A stretch of DNA of 7,399 nucleotides from an uncultured Moheibacter sp. Lineage in GTDB: Bacteria > Bacteroidota > Bacteroidia > Flavobacteriales > Weeksellaceae. Below are positions 1 through 6,351 of this stretch, in pieces (within the stretch, counting starts at the first letter, position 1; every line of letters begins with the position of its first letter). Position numbers and translations under genes: made by a program. Location: assembly GCA_937875605.1 (NCBI GenBank), contig CALLXZ010000225.1, positions 1-7,399 of the forward strand, given 5' to 3'. The notes under the pieces are model-generated. The model saw nothing but the letters and a program-made list of their open reading frames with translations. It was not told where the DNA came from and made no database searches.

Positions 1-293
1 TCAGGATTAAAAACTACCTGAACTACTTCAGCATGACCAGTTGTACCTTTACTCACTTCTTTATAATTTGGATTTTCAGTATTTCCACCCGCATAGCCTG
101 ACGTTACGCTTTCCACGCCGTTCAGCATATCGAATACCGCTTCTACGCACCAAAAACAACCTCCTCCAAAGGTTGCTTTCTGCAAATTTGCACTTGAATT
201 CATTTTTGTTTTATTTGGTTTTTGAGAATTATCATTCTGCCCAGAACAAAACACAAGTAATAAACTTGTAGCCAAGAAAAAGATAACTCTCAT
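1..293 (-). CDS. msrA: Peptide-methionine (S)-S-oxide reductase MsrA, probable lipoprotein, 3' end cut off
   Basis: Reading the minus strand from the ATG at 293 gives 97 residues without a stop before the window edge, so the C-terminal half or more is missing. MsrA reduces methionine-S-sulfoxide in oxidised proteins. The family signature GGGCFWC is at residues 43-49, with Cys46 as the expected catalytic nucleophile. It is followed by the usual VTSGYAGG (63-70) and [11 protein letters not shown] (83-93) segments. Before the domain there is a hydrophobic N-terminus ending in L-V-F-C16, which resembles a lipoprotein signal (Phe at -1 is atypical), and a polar linker. This suggests an envelope-anchored MsrA acting in the periplasm. 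An internal Met31 just before the domain could give a cytoplasmic form, but I prefer Met1 because the leader looks like a real export signal. The family call is firm; the localisation is inferred. Confidence 0.93.
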   Translation of the reverse strand, partial: MRVIFFLATSLLLVFCSGQNDNSQKPNKTKMNSSANLQKATFGGGCFWCVEAVFDMLNGVESVTSGYAGGNTENPNYKEVSKGTTGHAEVVQVVFNP

Positions 294-412
294 ATAATAA
301 ATGATTTAATTTTAATTAAAGAAGTTGACGAATAAAAAACTTCATGGAATTATTTGTTGAAATTTCTATCAAAAATTATACCTATTATAATTTAACCTTT
401 GTTAAATATGAC

Positions 413-434
413 TATTTTTGTAATTCATTAAGGA
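413..434 (+). promoter_or_regulatory. Candidate asnS -7 box and ribosome binding site
   Basis: TATTTTTG at 413-420 fits the Bacteroidota -7 consensus TAnnTTTG. I see no TTTG at a proper -33 distance (the one at 398-401 is only 11 bp away), so the promoter call is weak. AAGGA at 430-434, five bases before the ATG at 440, is a plausible Shine-Dalgarno site and supports that start over the in-frame ATG at 344. The rest of the 146-bp gap between the divergent msrA and asnS starts (294-439) is AT-rich and shows no other clear signal. Confidence 0.4.
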
Positions 435-439
435 AATTT

Positions 440-1891
440 ATGAAAAATTTTACGGTAAAAGAATTACTTGATAAAAGTAAAGAAGCAGTTTCACAAGAAA
501 TCAAAATTCAAGGTTGGGTTCGGTCTTTCAGAAGCAACCGTTTTATTGCTTTAAACGACGGATCCACCATCAAAAACATTCAGGTGGTTGTGGATTTTGA
601 AGAATTTGATCCGGAAATTTTGAAAAAAATATCTACTGCCGCTTCTCTGAGTGTTAGGGGTGAAGTTGTAGAAAGTCAGGGAGCCGGGCAAGAAATTGAA
701 GTCATTGCTAAAAATATTGAAATTTTAGGCGAAGCCAACCCGGAAGAATTACAATCCACCATTTTACAACCCAAACAACACAGTCTGGAAAAGTTGCGTG
801 AACAAGCGCATTTGCGTTTCAGAACCAATACTTTTTCAGCCATTATGAGGGTGCGAAATAGTTTGATGTTTGGAATCCATAAATATTTTAATGAAAATGG
901 ATTTGTTTATATCAATACCCCAATCATCACCGGATCAGACGCAGAAGGAGCCGGTGAAATGTTCAGTGTAACGAACTTCGATTTAGAAAAAGAATTGCCT
1001 AAAGATGAAGAAGGTAAAGTTGATTTTGCACAGGATTTCTTTGGAAAACATACAAACTTGACAGTTTCGGGACAATTGGAAGGTGAAGTTGCGGCAATGG
1101 GATTGGGAAAAATTTACACATTTGGACCGACTTTCCGCGCAGAGAATTCCAACACTGCCCGACATTTAGCAGAATTCTGGATGATAGAACCCGAAATGGC
1201 TTTTTACAATCTGGATATGAATATGGATTTGGCGGAAGATATGTTGAAATATGTAATTCAATATGCATTGGATACTTGCCCTGATGATATGTCATTTTTA
1301 GCGGAAAGATTTGATAAAGAACAAACGCAGAAACCACAAAATGAACGTTCGGAGTTAAATTTAATGGAACGTCTGGATTATGTTTTAAATAACAAATTCA
1401 TTCGATTAACATATACAGAAGCCATTGATATTCTTCAAAAATCAAAACATCATCAAAAAGGTAAATTCCAATATCCGATTGAGGGTTGGGGGACAGATTT
1501 GCAGTCAGAACACGAACGTTATCTGGTTGAAAAACATTTTAAAACTCCGGTAATTTTGTTTGATTATCCGGCTCATATCAAGGCGTTTTATATGCGAATG
1601 AATGAAGATGGAAAAACGGTTCGTGCAATGGATATTTTATTTCCTGGAATTGGTGAAATAGTGGGCGGATCGCAACGTGAAGAACGTTTGGAGATTCTAG
1701 ATGAAAAAATAGAACAATTCGGAATCGATAAAGAAGAATTATGGTGGTACCGTGACACTCGAAAATTTGGAACAGTTCCTCATAGCGGATTTGGGCTTGG
1801 ATTGGAAAGATTGGTATTATTTGTTACGGGAATGGGAAATATCCGCGATGTCATTCCTTTCCCAAGAACACCAAAAAATGCAGAATTTTAA
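440..1891 (+). CDS. asnS: Asparaginyl-tRNA synthetase (class IIb)
   Basis: 483 residues, close to the usual length of bacterial AsnRS (about 465-480). The cytoplasmic enzyme charges tRNA-Asn with asparagine using ATP. An N-terminal OB-fold anticodon-binding domain (about residues 10-110, with the QGWVRSFRS strand) precedes the class II catalytic core. Visible core elements are [12 protein letters not shown], the [10 protein letters not shown] block, motif 2 ([20 protein letters not shown], Arg233/Glu235) and motif 3 (GFGLGLERL, Arg457). The protein ends in [12 protein letters not shown], as AsnRS enzymes do. The block after motif 2 and the TVSGQL segment match AsnRS rather than AspRS. The frame is open back to an ATG at 344, but the extra 32 residues do not resemble the family, and the ATG at 440 has a Shine-Dalgarno site. 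rpoN starts 12 bp after the stop, so the two are probably co-transcribed. Confidence 0.97.
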   Translation: MKNFTVKELLDKSKEAVSQEIKIQGWVRSFRSNRFIALNDGSTIKNIQVVVDFEEFDPEILKKISTAASLSVRGEVVESQGAGQEIEVIAKNIEILGEANPEELQSTILQPKQHSLEKLREQAHLRFRTNTFSAIMRVRNSLMFGIHKYFNENGFVYINTPIITGSDAEGAGEMFSVTNFDLEKELPKDEEGKVDFAQDFFGKHTNLTVSGQLEGEVAAMGLGKIYTFGPTFRAENSNTARHLAEFWMIEPEMAFYNLDMNMDLAEDMLKYVIQYALDTCPDDMSFLAERFDKEQTQKPQNERSELNLMERLDYVLNNKFIRLTYTEAIDILQKSKHHQKGKFQYPIEGWGTDLQSEHERYLVEKHFKTPVILFDYPAHIKAFYMRMNEDGKTVRAMDILFPGIGEIVGGSQREERLEILDEKIEQFGIDKEELWWYRDTRKFGTVPHSGFGLGLERLVLFVTGMGNIRDVIPFPRTPKNAEF

Positions 1892-1903
1892 CTAAATTAG
1901 ACC

Positions 1904-3376
1904 ATGTTAAAGCAGGAACTTAATCTAAAATTACAACAGAAGCTTTCTCCTCAACAAATCCAGTTGATGAAGTTGGTTCAATTACCAACTATTGCATTTG
2001 AGCAACGGATTAAACAAGAAATGGAAGAAAATCCTGCTTTGGAAGAAGGTGCTGATTTTGGGGAGGATGAATATGGAGGAAATGAGGGTGACGAATGGGA
2101 AAATGAGGATTATGGGGACGATAAATCAATTGATACAAGTGACATAAACATTGATGAATATTTAAGTGATGACGAAATTCCCAATTATAAAACCTATACT
2201 AATAATTACAGTGATGACGATGAAGACCGCGCCATTCCCTATGCACAAGGTATAAGTTTCATTGATTATCTGGAAAGCCAGCTCTCCATGTACCGACTGG
2301 ATGAAGAAGAATTTCAAATTGCTGAGTTCATCATCGGAAATATGGATGATGATGGTTATATACGTCGTGATCTACAGGCAATAGTAGATGATTTGGCTTT
2401 TACACAAAATATTTATACTGATAAAAATGAAGTGGAACATTTATTGGTTCATTACATTCAAAAATTAGATCCGATCGGAGTTGGTGCCAGAGATTTGCAG
2501 GAATGTTTGAAAATTCAATTGGAAAACAAATCACCTCAAACTGAAACCACACAATTGGCACTTGATTTAATCAATAAATCATTTGAAGCTTTTACCAAAA
2601 AGCATTACAAACGTCTGGTACTTAAACATGATGTGACGGAAGATAAATTAAAAAATGCCATTTCTGAAATTGAGAAACTGAACCCGAAACCAGGCAAATC
2701 TTTTTCAGGAAATACAAAAGAAGTCGAACAAATCACGCCCGACTTTAGCATTCGCATTGTAGACGGTGAGTTGGAACTGACGATAAACGGCCGAAACGTT
2801 CCGGAACTTCGTGTCTCAAATGCTTATGCAGAAATGCTGGATACATATAAACACACGGAGAAGAAATCGACCGAACAGAAAGAAGCGGTTTTGTTTGTAA
2901 AGCAAAAATTAGACGCTGCCAAATGGTTTATAGAAGCCGTGACTCAACGTAGAAACACTCTTCTTTATACCATGCAGGCTATCATGCAATTTCAGGAAGA
3001 ATATTTTCTGACCGGAGATGAAACCAAAATCAAACCCATGATTTTAAAGGATATCGCAGATCAGATAACAATGGATATTTCTACGGTTTCCCGTGTAGCG
3101 AACAGTAAATACGTTAATACTCCTTACGGAACTTTTCTGATCAAAGATCTGTTTTCAGAAAGTCTAACCAATGAAGAAGGAGAAGAAGTTTCAACCCGTG
3201 AGATCAAAAGGATTTTACAGGATGTCATCGCAGATGAGGATAAAAGAAAGCCACTTACAGATGAGAAATTGACCGAAATCCTGAAAGAAAAAGGTTATCC
3301 AATCGCAAGAAGAACTATCGCTAAATACCGTGAACAGTTAAACATTCCAGTTGCGCGACTTAGAAAAGAAATATAA
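1904..3376 (+). CDS. rpoN: RNA polymerase sigma-54 factor RpoN
   Basis: 490 residues, the normal size for sigma-54. It directs core RNA polymerase to -24/-12 promoters, which open only with an AAA+ enhancer-binding protein. Region I is the Gln/Leu-rich N-terminus (residues 1-48, with KLSPQQIQLMKLVQLP). Region II is a strongly acidic linker (about 48-110, many Asp/Glu). The core-binding domain follows (about 110-300, with DDDGYI and KLDPIGVGARDLQECL). The C-terminal DNA-binding part contains a helix-turn-helix around 380-415 (DIADQITMDISTVSRVANSK) and the RpoN box ARRTIAKYRE at 468-477, one conservative change (Ile for Val) from the canonical ARRTVAKYRE. No domain is missing. It follows asnS by 12 bp with no obvious Shine-Dalgarno site, and a terminator hairpin begins at its stop codon. 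No enhancer-binding protein is encoded in the window. Confidence 0.97.
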   Translation: MLKQELNLKLQQKLSPQQIQLMKLVQLPTIAFEQRIKQEMEENPALEEGADFGEDEYGGNEGDEWENEDYGDDKSIDTSDINIDEYLSDDEIPNYKTYTNNYSDDDEDRAIPYAQGISFIDYLESQLSMYRLDEEEFQIAEFIIGNMDDDGYIRRDLQAIVDDLAFTQNIYTDKNEVEHLLVHYIQKLDPIGVGARDLQECLKIQLENKSPQTETTQLALDLINKSFEAFTKKHYKRLVLKHDVTEDKLKNAISEIEKLNPKPGKSFSGNTKEVEQITPDFSIRIVDGELELTINGRNVPELRVSNAYAEMLDTYKHTEKKSTEQKEAVLFVKQKLDAAKWFIEAVTQRRNTLLYTMQAIMQFQEEYFLTGDETKIKPMILKDIADQITMDISTVSRVANSKYVNTPYGTFLIKDLFSESLTNEEGEEVSTREIKRILQDVIADEDKRKPLTDEKLTEILKEKGYPIARRTIAKYREQLNIPVARLRKEI

Positions 3377-3405
3377 AAACCGGAGCTAAGCTCCGGTTTT
3401 TATTT
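3376..3405. terminator. Bidirectional intrinsic terminator between rpoN and the regulator gene
   Basis: A perfect inverted repeat, AAAACCGGAGC (3376-3386) and GCTCCGGTTTT (3390-3400), has a 3-base TAA loop and is followed by TATTT. The seven-base CCGGAGC core is the most GC-rich stem in the local sequence. Both flanks are A/T tracts, so it can end transcripts from rpoN (plus) and from the convergent regulator gene (minus), whose stop codon lies 7 bp away. Confidence 0.9.
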
Positions 3406-3406
3406 A

Positions 3407-4120
3407 TTAGACAGCTACCAGTCTGCTGACAACAGCCACTTTGACCATTTCGGCTGTATTTTTAACATCCAGTTTATAAAGTAAATTTCGTCGATGTGTT
3501 TCTGCCGTATGCAGGCTTATGAAAAGTTCTTCCGAAATTTCTTTCGTATTTTTTCCATTACAAATCAAACAGAGAATTTCTTTTTCTCGTTTAGTAAGTC
3601 CAAATAATTCTTCTACATAATTATTTTCAGAATCTTCGCATGAATTTGCCTTATCAAAAATGGAATCTTGCGACATTTCTTCTTTTTGACAAAAATGTTT
3701 GATGACAAGCTCTTGAAATTTAGGAGCCAAACAAATTTTCCCTTGTACGACGTCCTTAAACATTCCTTCAAAATCATCGGCTGAAATATCGGGGCTCATA
3801 ACACCGTAAATTCCTGCATTGAACAAAAACTTAATTTGTTTTGGATTGAATTCAGTTGCCAATACCAGAGTGCGTAAAGACGGATAGGTCTGAATTAGAT
3901 TGTGAAGAAGTAAGTTAGATTGATCAAATTCGATTGAAGAATCATAAATCAGGATTTTCTGGATTTCAGGATTTTTTTCAAAATTAATTTCAAAAAGTTC
4001 CTTCGGACTATTTACTGCTTTAACAGTTACATTTTTTAAATAAGATAAAATCAATCCTTCAAATCCTTTCAGCAGTATTGAATTATCTACTGCCAAGTAA
4101 ATGAAAATGGGTTTTTCCAT
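3407..4120 (-). CDS. NarL/LuxR-family transcriptional regulator with degenerate receiver, CsgD-like
   Basis: 237 residues. The N-terminal part (about 1-125) has a response-regulator receiver layout and the C-terminal part (175-237) is a clear LuxR-type helix-turn-helix (LTKREKEIL, EISEELFISLHTAETH, KLDVKNTAEMV). In the receiver, Asp60 (KILIYD) sits at the phospho-acceptor position and Thr89 at the switch position. The acidic pair is D12-N13, and the normally invariant Lys is Pro110 (GVMSPDIS for the usual GYLLKDAS). It may therefore not be controlled by phosphorylation in the standard way. E. coli CsgD, the curli master regulator, also joins an atypical receiver to a LuxR domain. Together with the divergent position next to csgA, this suggests control of the curli operon. 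It could instead be an unrelated orphan regulator. It starts at the ATG at 4120; no sensor kinase gene is nearby. Confidence 0.85.
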   Translation of the reverse strand: MEKPIFIYLAVDNSILLKGFEGLILSYLKNVTVKAVNSPKELFEINFEKNPEIQKILIYDSSIEFDQSNLLLHNLIQTYPSLRTLVLATEFNPKQIKFLFNAGIYGVMSPDISADDFEGMFKDVVQGKICLAPKFQELVIKHFCQKEEMSQDSIFDKANSCEDSENNYVEELFGLTKREKEILCLICNGKNTKEISEELFISLHTAETHRRNLLYKLDVKNTAEMVKVAVVSRLVAV

Positions 4121-4396
4121 AGGTAATTTTAGTTTTTTGTATGAGAGAGTTTTAGAGGGGGAGTTTAATCATATAATCATAGGCAAATCGCATATTATTA
4201 TTAGTAACATATCTTATAATTCATTGGCTAATTTACTATAAAATATTTTACATGATACAGGAAAAATCCCCTTTTTTTATAATACTTTTTTAGCACTACC
4301 GGAAAATGAGTATTTTTTTTAAATCACAAAAAACAATGAGATGATTCTGATGAGGTGGGCATAGCTTTGCCATACTATCTAAAATTTATTTATATC
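4121..4396. promoter_or_regulatory. Divergent intergenic control region, regulator / csgA
   Basis: A 276-bp, very AT-rich gap between two divergent starts, so it must hold the promoters of both the regulator and the curli operon. On the regulator side, the minus-strand leader carries a C-rich tract (CTCCCCC, complement of 4157-4163) just before the gene. GGCAAA at 4182-4187 reappears inverted as TTTGCC at 4366-4371 beside csgA. T-tracts lie at 4272-4278, 4285-4291 and 4312-4320. The only good -7-like box I found is next to csgA. I see no small ORF or RNA gene here. Confidence 0.6.
4356..4371 (+). promoter_or_regulatory. Candidate csgA promoter/operator: -7 box, -24/-12-like element and palindrome superimposed
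   Basis: TAGCTTTG (4362-4369) fits the Bacteroidota TAnnTTTG -7 box but has no TTTG/TTG at -33. The same bases form a sigma-54-like element: TGG at 4356-4358 and TTGC at 4367-4370, with exactly ten bases between GG and GC; the intervening CACG consensus is not matched. They also form a 14-bp near-palindrome, GGCATAGCTTTGCC (4358-4371, 12 of 14 bases symmetric about AGCT). The csgA ATG is 26 bp further on and has no Shine-Dalgarno site. Which reading is real cannot be settled from sequence. Confidence 0.4.
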
Positions 4397-5146
4397 ATGA
4401 AAAATTTATTTTTAAGTGCAGCGCTTGCACTAGGAACAGTAGCCTTCGCTCAAAGCAACAATGACGTAACGCTACAAGTAGGAATCGACAACTCTGCAAT
4501 CGTAGATCAGGCAGGATTGGACAATGAAAATCTTATTGTACAATTAGGTTTGTCTAACCATGCAGAAACTACTCAGGTAGGTTGGGCAAATGAGAACGTT
4601 ACGTTAAGCGTTGGAGCATTGAACGAGGCTTATGTAGAACAAGAAGGTTGGTTAAACACAAACTCTACAACTCAGTTAGGTATTGGTAACGTGGCTTACG
4701 TTGATCAATTTGGTATTGCAAACGGAAACGAGCAGATGCAAATCGGTGATGGGAATTTCGCTTCCACAACTCAGGATGGTATCGCTAACTACACCAACCA
4801 GTACCAAGAAGGGTCTTTTAACTCTGCAACTTCTGAACAATCAGGTAATTTCAATGAAGTGGATCAAGATCAGTATGGTGACTTCAACACTGCTTATGCA
4901 GCACAAGATGGTGACAGTAACTTAGTGATCCAGTACCAAAACGGAACATCTAACGATGCTTTCGCATGGCAAATGGGTGATGGAAACTACATCGATCAAT
5001 GGCAAGTTGGAACTGGAAACAGCGCTACAGATTTGCAATTGGGTGATGACAATTTCTCTTACATCACTCAATTCGGAGATGACCACTCTCATTTAGGAGT
5101 TCAAGTTGGAAACAGCAACTCAATGATTGTGACTCAAACAAACTAA
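4397..5146 (+). CDS. csgA: Major curlin subunit CsgA
   Basis: 249 residues. CsgA is secreted as an unfolded monomer and assembles outside the cell into beta-helical amyloid fibres for adhesion and biofilm. A Sec signal peptide (1-18, ending in VAFA) is followed by about ten curlin repeats of roughly 22 residues, each with the pattern Q-x-G-x-x-N then N/A...Q-x-G (for example LQVGIDN, VQLGLSN, QWQVGTGN, LQLGDDN). That is about twice the five repeats of E. coli CsgA. Repeats begin almost at the mature N-terminus, with no Gly-rich N22-like segment. Mature CsgA has no Lys, Arg, Pro or Cys, and 30 Asp/Glu. The ATG at 4397 is chosen because it places the signal peptide at the N-terminus; the frame is open upstream to a GTG at 4355, which would bury it. 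First gene of the curli operon, followed by a structured 113-bp spacer. Confidence 0.95.
   Translation: MKNLFLSAALALGTVAFAQSNNDVTLQVGIDNSAIVDQAGLDNENLIVQLGLSNHAETTQVGWANENVTLSVGALNEAYVEQEGWLNTNSTTQLGIGNVAYVDQFGIANGNEQMQIGDGNFASTTQDGIANYTNQYQEGSFNSATSEQSGNFNEVDQDQYGDFNTAYAAQDGDSNLVIQYQNGTSNDAFAWQMGDGNYIDQWQVGTGNSATDLQLGDDNFSYITQFGDDHSHLGVQVGNSNSMIVTQTN
4451..5146 (+). repeat. Curlin repeat array in CsgA, about ten units of ~66 bp
   Basis: The mature part of csgA is an array of about ten degenerate units, each near 22 codons and made of two strand-loop halves with Gln, Gly and Asn at fixed spacing. DNA identity between units is low; the periodicity is mostly at protein level, so these are diverged repeats and not a recent tandem expansion. 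One unit near the middle (QSGNFNEVDQDQYGDFN) and the last (FGDDHSHLGVQVGNSN) depart most from the pattern. Confidence 0.85.
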
Positions 5147-5147
5147 G

Positions 5148-5173
5148 ATTCCTTTTTTCTCCCCCCAAGGAAT
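5148..5173 (+). other. Hairpin 1 just after the csgA stop codon, C-rich loop
   Basis: ATTCCTT (5148-5154) pairs perfectly with AAGGAAT (5167-5173) across a 12-base loop, TTTTCTCCCCCC. It begins one base after the csgA stop and is followed by A-rich rather than T-rich sequence, so it does not look like a plus-strand terminator. It may protect the 3' end of csgA mRNA. Its loop is complementary to the loop of the next hairpin. Confidence 0.5.
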
Positions 5174-5191
5174 TAAAAAAGTTTTATAGGG

Positions 5192-5247
5192 CTGTCCTAA
5201 AGTTTACCGAAAATGGGGGAGGTAAATTTATAGGACAGTTCCTTTTT
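5192..5247 (+). terminator. Hairpin 2 between csgA and the downstream genes: likely partial terminator or mRNA-end structure
   Basis: CTGTCCTA (5192-5199) pairs with TAGGACAG (5231-5238), and TTTACC (5203-5208) with GGTAAA (5221-5226). They are separated by a small internal loop and close a 12-base loop, GAAAATGGGGGA. A CCTTTTT tract (5241-5247) follows, so the structure resembles an intrinsic terminator inside the operon. Partial termination here would yield much more csgA mRNA than mRNA for the secretion genes, which suits the stoichiometry of a fibre subunit against its export machinery. Confidence 0.65.
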
Positions 5248-5259
5248 AAATAACCCGTT

Positions 5260-5625
5260 ATGAAACCAGCATTTATTTTAATTGGAATACTGTTATTTGC
5301 TACTGCTAAATCTCAATCAATTTCAGAAAGCGATTTATTGCAATACATTTCACATAATTCAGGCGGAATGTATGACACGCAAGTGATTCAACTGGGAAAC
5401 CAAAACACAGCTGTCTTAGATGCAAAACAAATTTCCGTCACACAAAACGGAGATTATCAACAATTTTACTATACAGAAACCTCTATCCTACCCTCTGATC
5501 TGAACATAAATATAGAAGGAACCAATAATTATGTTGAAGTCTATGGCAATAATCAGATTATGGACAATATGAGCATCAATATCGTAGGCGATAACCGAAA
5601 TGTAATCATAAGAAACTACCCATGA
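5260..5625 (+). CDS. Small curlin-like secreted protein, candidate minor subunit/nucleator (CsgB-like)
   Basis: 121 residues with a signal peptide (about 1-18, ending in ATAKS). The rest holds degenerate curlin motifs: QVIQLGNQN (41-49), ISVTQNGD (58-65), INIEGTNN (83-90) and INIVGDNRN (106-114). The pattern is looser and the loops longer than in CsgA. In E. coli, CsgB nucleates CsgA on the cell surface and has an Arg/Lys-bearing last repeat. Here the last motif holds two Arg (113, 118), while the neighbouring mature CsgA has no basic residues at all. Its place directly after csgA, and the absence of any other csgB candidate in the window, fit a nucleator or minor subunit, but homology to CsgB proper is not clear and I assign no symbol. 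Its stop overlaps the csgE start by 4 bp (ATGA), implying translational coupling. Confidence 0.75.
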   Translation: MKPAFILIGILLFATAKSQSISESDLLQYISHNSGGMYDTQVIQLGNQNTAVLDAKQISVTQNGDYQQFYYTETSILPSDLNINIEGTNNYVEVYGNNQIMDNMSINIVGDNRNVIIRNYP

Positions 5626-6338
5626 AAACAATTGTTTATTTCATCCTATTCTTTCCTTTCTTTCTGACCAAATCAAATGCTCAGGAATCAAATGAGAATT
5701 TGATCGAAGCAAACATTGAAATCGAGCAAACTGAAAACAGCATAACGCTTCTGCCGACAATCCAAAATCGAAGCGCTTTATTTTTTGAATACAATTATTT
5801 ATTTCTTGTTAAGAAAACCGACAACAAAAATAATTTATCCATAAACAAACAAAATGGGAAATTCACACTCCAACCCGGAGAAATTAAAAAACTTTCCATA
5901 ACCCAATTGAACCAATCCGAATACCAAAATATAAAAGCCACTTTGTACATACGAGATGAAGTACATAACGAATTGATAACTAAAGATTCTATCGAAATAA
6001 AAGGAATAGCGACAAAAGTCGTGGAAGAAACTTCCCTCATGTTGGAAGGACTAGTCGTAGACGAATCCAAAACCAAATTTGGAAAAGACTTTTACGACGA
6101 ATTTTATTCCGTTTACAACCAGTATCCCAAAAAATTCAATTTCATCATCTTAATTTCAGAACTACCCCATAGAGGACAAACCAGCATCATTCAGGTAAAA
6201 GCAGATCAGGAAACCATTCACGAATTCTTCTCCAATCCAAATGAAGAATATTTCAAACAGCAAGTGGGAATTACCTTACGAAACCTGACAAAATATGCTG
6301 AAGAAAAAGAAAATCTAAAACAGGAATTCAATTATTAA
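5622..6338 (+). CDS. csgE: Curli assembly factor CsgE with an extra N-terminal CsgC/CsgH-like domain
   Basis: 238 residues, nearly twice E. coli CsgE (129). CsgE is a periplasmic adaptor that brings curlin subunits to the CsgG pore and caps it. After a signal peptide (1-20, ending in KSNA), residues about 28-128 form an apparent beta-sandwich. Its pattern (ITLLPTIQNRS, then a strand, then GKFTLQPGEIKKLSI, then IKATLYIRDEVHNEL) resembles the periplasmic amyloid inhibitors CsgC and CsgH; it lacks the CsgC Cys-x-Cys pair. Residues about 138-228 are CsgE: LEGLVVDESKTKFGKDFYDE matches the E. coli GLLTNHTVSSIGHDFYRAF region, followed by ISELPHRGQTSIIQV and a closing helix. There is no stop or frameshift between the halves. 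It overlaps the preceding gene by 4 bp and precedes csgF by 13 bp. The CsgE call is firm; the N-domain call is by pattern only. Confidence 0.92.
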   Translation: MKTIVYFILFFPFFLTKSNAQESNENLIEANIEIEQTENSITLLPTIQNRSALFFEYNYLFLVKKTDNKNNLSINKQNGKFTLQPGEIKKLSITQLNQSEYQNIKATLYIRDEVHNELITKDSIEIKGIATKVVEETSLMLEGLVVDESKTKFGKDFYDEFYSVYNQYPKKFNFIILISELPHRGQTSIIQVKADQETIHEFFSNPNEEYFKQQVGITLRNLTKYAEEKENLKQEFNY

Positions 6339-6351
6339 ATCTCTACAAACC

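Noticed and set aside
41..271. Plus-strand open frame of 76 codons
   Set aside because: It lies antisense to msrA, whose translation is clearly recognisable; the 76-codon product shows no family features.
344..439. In-frame upstream extension of asnS by 32 residues
   Set aside because: The added residues do not resemble the AsnRS N-terminus, and the ATG at 440 has AAGGA at proper spacing and gives the normal family length.
983..1337. Two minus-strand open frames inside asnS
   Set aside because: They are antisense to the most conserved part of asnS and resemble nothing; they are chance frames.
4355..4396. GTG start for csgA at 4355
   Set aside because: It would put 14 residues before a complete signal peptide that begins at the ATG at 4397, and it overlaps the candidate promoter.
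4683..4925. Open frame in another phase within csgA
   Set aside because: It arises from the repeat structure of csgA; its product has no curlin pattern or signal peptide.
4451..5146. Possible CRISPR-like or recent tandem DNA repeat
   Set aside because: The units are in frame, diverged at DNA level and conserved only at Gln/Gly/Asn codons, as expected for curlin.
5795..6076. Minus-strand open frame inside csgE
   Set aside because: It is antisense to the CsgC/CsgH-like and CsgE coding sequence with no features of its own.
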